From: Ichthyophonus hoferi
Lineage: Eukaryota > Opisthokonta > Ichthyosporea > Ichthyophonida > Ichthyophonidae
Assembly (NCBI GenBank): GCA_002751075.1
Contig: NAOQ01000282.1
Location: 67,785 to 78,055 of the forward strand
DNA: 10,271 nt
Direction of reading: 5' to 3'
Below are positions 8,161 through 10,271 of this stretch, in pieces; the stretch's first letter is position 1; every line of letters starts with the position of its first letter. Made by a program: the position numbers and the translations under genes. The notes beneath the pieces were generated by a model. The model was not told the DNA's origin. It saw only the letters and a program-made list of their open reading frames with translations, and ran no database searches.

Positions 8161-8553
8161 GTATGTATTGTTAACCCTATCATCACATATACCTATATGC
8201 CTGATAATTAACTCAACTTCAAATGCTTATCTGATTATCTAGTACACTTTTATTCCATACTAAATTGTCTTTTTTTTGATATATTCTATTTCTTTTAGTA
8301 GACATGCAATTGCTTTGACTGATGACTAATTATGAAGGCCAATGTATAGAGCCAGTCAGATGATCTTAGTTTAGTATAATCCACTCTTTATGGATCATTT
8401 CCCCATTCTATATACTGTTAAGATACAAATAACTAAGTAGAGGATATTAAAGATGACAGTGGTTATTTTGTATCAGAGGTAAAGTTACTATGGATTTATT
8501 GGTTTTTAAGAAATTATGTGTCTATTTTATTTAAATATTTCTTATAAACCATT

Positions 8554-8569
8554 CCCTCATCAGTGAGGG
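8554..8569. repeat. Compact hairpin CCCTCA-TCAG-TGAGGG followed by T run
   Basis: A perfect six-pair, GC-rich stem with a four-base loop, followed by TTTT. It looks like a bacterial intrinsic terminator, but in this eukaryotic context that reading is unlikely. It may be a chance palindrome, a binding site or a hairpin in an unannotated transcript. Confidence 0.45.
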
Positions 8570-8724
8570 TTTTCAACGGCACTCCTCTGATTAATTACTA
8601 TCAGTCTATTGATTCATGATGACTGAATTCTAGTATTAATTGATTACATGAATTGTCAGATCTGGAGGTAACCTCTTGTGATTTGAATGATAATGGCTAG
8701 ATTAATTTATTGGTCAAGGTCATA

Positions 8725-8772
8725 GTTGATCAAATACGATTTTGATCCAAGCTTTGATATAATTTGATCAAC
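8725..8772. repeat. 11 bp perfect inverted repeat with clustered TTTGAT words
   Basis: GTTGATCAAAT at 8725-8735 is repeated in exact reverse complement as ATTTGATCAAC at 8762-8772, with a 26 bp spacer. TTTGAT occurs at 8741-8746, 8753-8758 and 8763-8768, and in inverse as ATCAAA at 8729-8734. The spacings of 12 and 10 bp are close to one helical turn. This looks more like a clustered protein-binding site than a transposon end, but the factor is unknown. Confidence 0.5.
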
Positions 8773-9240
8773 GGCTAATTTACGGTCCTTGCATCCAATC
8801 AATGAATCACATTACGTTCTACATGGCAAGACGTTTAAAAGCATCTTTGACCTCGGAACGATTGTACATACTGTAAACAGAATTTACAAGAGCTTTAACT
8901 TATCTCTTGCCCAGTGACAACGATCTAGATCCACTAGTGGTACATAGGAATATCATACGTCAAATAGAATTCAGTACAACAGATACTGGTTTTATTTTTA
9001 ATTATTAGTTATTATATGCTGGCTTATAACTGAACAATCAATCATTTTATTCTTCAATAAGAATAATGGCCAAGTACAAGTTATGCCCAATATTATTTTA
9101 TTACTTTTATTTTTTCAACATTAATACAATGGACATGACTTAAGTAGTTAGCTCAATTTAAATGTAGTGCATTTTTATTTATGCTGTTGTAATTATAAAT
9201 TAATTATAATTAATTAAATCATGATTATTGCAAAAAATCA

Positions 9241-9262
9241 CCAATAAGACCATTTCCCGCGC
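9241..9262 (+). promoter_or_regulatory. CCAAT box next to an E2F/DP-type site upstream of dUTPase
   Basis: CCAAT at 9241-9245 is followed eight bases later by TTTCCCGCGC at 9253-9262. TTTCCCGC matches the E2F/DP consensus TTTSSCGC exactly, and the GC-rich core stands out in very AT-rich DNA. dUTPase genes are S-phase-regulated through E2F in animals and plants, and through MBF in budding and fission yeasts. The pair lies about 460-480 bp before the dUTPase ATG, so this distance implies a long leader or a distal element. Its role is inferred. Confidence 0.45.
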
Positions 9263-9616
9263 TTTCTTTAGTCACTAATATGGTTTTTTTTTTGAAATAA
9301 TGCCATTTACTAACTAGTGGTCATGAATAAATGTTGTTTGTATTGGTTTAAACTGGACTCTGAATTAGCCTTTAGAAACAAACACCCCTAATAGTACCCA
9401 AATTATTCAAATACATTATTATAAATCTTTATAATTTTTTATTTAATTATATTTAATTTAATTTGTCTATATTGCGCAAACAAATAAAATAAAAATACTA
9501 TCTAACATATAATATATGGTATCTATGGTACAAGATAAATTTAGATTAACCATTATCGTTTCTATAATTGGTTAACAATCAGCCACTCAATATAGCCATA
9601 CATGATCCAGATCTAG

Positions 9617-9690
9617 TCACGTTGACTGCTTCACGTTTGTTCTACGAAATCGAAATCTTAAGGTACGTAAATATTAGTAGCGCTTAAGAT
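9617..9690 (+). promoter_or_regulatory. dUTPase proximal promoter or leader: paired TCACGTT words and an inverted repeat
   Basis: TCACGTT occurs at 9617-9623 and 9631-9637, 14 bp apart; the core resembles half of a bHLH or bZIP site. ATCTTAAG at 9655-9662 pairs exactly with CTTAAGAT at 9683-9690 across 20 bases, ending 32 bp before the start codon. If transcribed, this is a leader hairpin; if not, it is a core-promoter palindrome. No clear TATA box can be singled out in the AT-rich background. Confidence 0.3.
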
Positions 9691-9722
9691 AATAATAGTA
9701 ATATTATTAATATTTTATTACA

Positions 9723-10271
9723 ATGGTTGCTGAGACCAACAACAACACTACCGATTCCACTACTACACCTACAGAGATGTTGTCCCGTGTTATTCCTAAA
9801 CTTCGCGTCAAGAAATTGACCGCCAACGCCACCCTACCCTCCAAGGGGAGTGCCAAGGCTGCAGGATATGATCTATTCAGGTAGGTCATTGAACAAATGT
9901 TTCAATCACTAGTGTTTACATGATGATGCAAATCGACATTTTTTCTACCGTTCTATTTACTGAAACATGCATTATTTTAAGAATAATGGTTCATATTATT
10001 CATCGTGACTTAAAAGACAGTACCTTGCCGTGTAATAGAAGAAATAGGAGCTTAAATGTTATTGCTAAATAATTATTGTTAAATCATCTACCTACAAATG
10101 CTATAAATGCATATACTGTACCTATTAATAATGCATATGGTATTTTTAAAACATCTGCACATATAAATTGGTGCCAATATAACCCGTCGGAACATGTATA
10201 GTACGTTTAGATTGACTACTAACTTAATTTTTCTAGTACTTCACATGCTATTGTAATTGACTTAATTGCTA
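9723..10271 (+). CDS. dut: dUTP diphosphatase (dUTPase), 5' end, continues beyond window
   Basis: dUTPase hydrolyses dUTP to dUMP and diphosphate, keeping uracil out of DNA and supplying the dTMP pathway; the enzyme is a trimer. Exon 1 is 9723-9880 (52 codons plus two bases) and ends at donor GTAGGT. Residues 1-18 are a Thr/Asn-rich, low-complexity lead with acidic residues and no Arg, so not a mitochondrial presequence; a nuclear or cytosolic form is likely. Residues 26-52 follow the family: KLRVKKLTANATLPSKGSAK, then motif I AAGYDLF (46-52). The start is the first ATG after an in-frame TAA at 9708-9710; Met19 is a possible inner start. The probable exon 2 begins at 10237 after TACTAAC (10217-10223) and TTTTTCTAG, completing a Ser codon and reading STSHAIVIDLIA, with the length and hydrophobic pattern expected after motif I. 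Motifs II-V lie outside the window. Exon 1 is secure; exon 2 is moderately supported. Confidence 0.88.
9881..10236 (+). other. dUTPase intron 1 with a TACTAAC branch point
   Basis: This 356 bp intron has donor CAG|GTAGGT. Near its end it carries TACTAAC at 10217-10223, the classic strong branch-point heptamer, 13 bases before the acceptor TTTTTCTAG at 10236. The interior is AT-rich with no gene content. The acceptor is chosen because it restores the reading frame and the expected dUTPase pattern. Confidence 0.6.

Larger units (their letters stand above)
8131..9240. other. Intergenic region between LIAS and dUTPase, no gene seen
   Basis: About 1.1 kb without a convincing coding region on either strand. 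It holds an (ATATT)5 run at 8136-8160, a GC-containing hairpin at 8554-8569, the 11 bp inverted repeat at 8725-8772, and two adjacent palindromes, ATCTAGAT (8923-8930) and CCACTAGTGG (8931-8940). A short donor- and acceptor-flanked frame (KDDSGYFVSE followed by GTAAAG, about 8440-8485) is probably chance. Confidence 0.5.

Noticed and set aside
8440-8485. Possible tiny exon reading KDDSGYFVSE followed by GTAAAG
   Set aside because: The acceptor- and donor-like ends are short and common in this sequence; no neighbouring exon in a matching phase could be found.
8554-8573. Hairpin plus T run resembling a bacterial terminator
   Set aside because: The window is clearly a spliced eukaryotic nuclear region, so a rho-independent terminator is not expected; kept only as a hairpin.
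8923-8940. Adjacent palindromes ATCTAGAT and CCACTAGTGG suggesting a cloning polylinker or vector junction
   Set aside because: The flanks are ordinary AT-rich genomic sequence on both sides and do not match a known vector arrangement; most likely coincidence.
9707-9889. Minus-strand open frame of 60 codons opposite dUTPase exon 1
   Set aside because: It is the complement of the well-supported dUTPase exon; the + strand translation matches the family and this one matches nothing.
1-10271. A novel defence or mobile system
   Set aside because: The only recognisable genes are two housekeeping enzymes with normal eukaryotic gene structure; nothing in the remaining sequence supports a multi-gene or RNA-guided system.

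Overview
This is a eukaryotic nuclear window. It is strongly AT-rich, has spliceosomal GT-AG introns, and carries two recognisable genes, both on the + strand. I see no bacterial operon, CRISPR array, tRNA, rRNA, identifiable transposon or virus-like element.

The centre (2487-7833) is a complete, intron-rich gene for mitochondrial lipoyl synthase (LIAS/Lip5/LipA). I rebuilt it by hand as ten exons (1125 nt, 374 residues plus stop) and nine introns of 189-1153 bp (4222 bp in total). Codon phase carries cleanly across every junction. The protein has a mitochondrial-type presequence, both cysteine triads of the family and the C-terminal RSSY motif. An inverted CCAAT box and a TATA box lie 84-110 bp before the start codon. 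The stretch [15 protein letters not shown] resembles fungal Lip5 more than the animal form, so an intron-rich, AT-rich fungus or fungus-related protist is a reasonable guess; the sequence does not settle it.

The right end (9723 to the window edge) holds the start of a dUTPase (dut) gene: a clear first exon up to motif I (AAGYDLF), a 356 bp intron with a TACTAAC branch-point sequence, and a likely second exon cut by the window end. About 460-480 bp upstream is a CCAAT sequence followed by TTTCCCGCGC, a match to the E2F/DP site that controls dUTPase and other S-phase genes in many eukaryotes.

The left 2.3 kb and the 1.9 kb between the two genes hold no gene I can defend. They contain short perfect inverted repeats, a few tandem repeats, two short GC-richer exon-like patches near 1.4 and 1.95 kb, and a possible last exon or 3' end of an upstream gene at the left edge. 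The LIAS introns are full of simple repeats. Two stand out: intron 6 contains a diverged copy of its own exon-intron boundary, and intron 8 has a donor that runs directly into a TA microsatellite. The two genes have no direct metabolic link (lipoate cofactor synthesis versus dUTP removal) and are probably independent transcription units.
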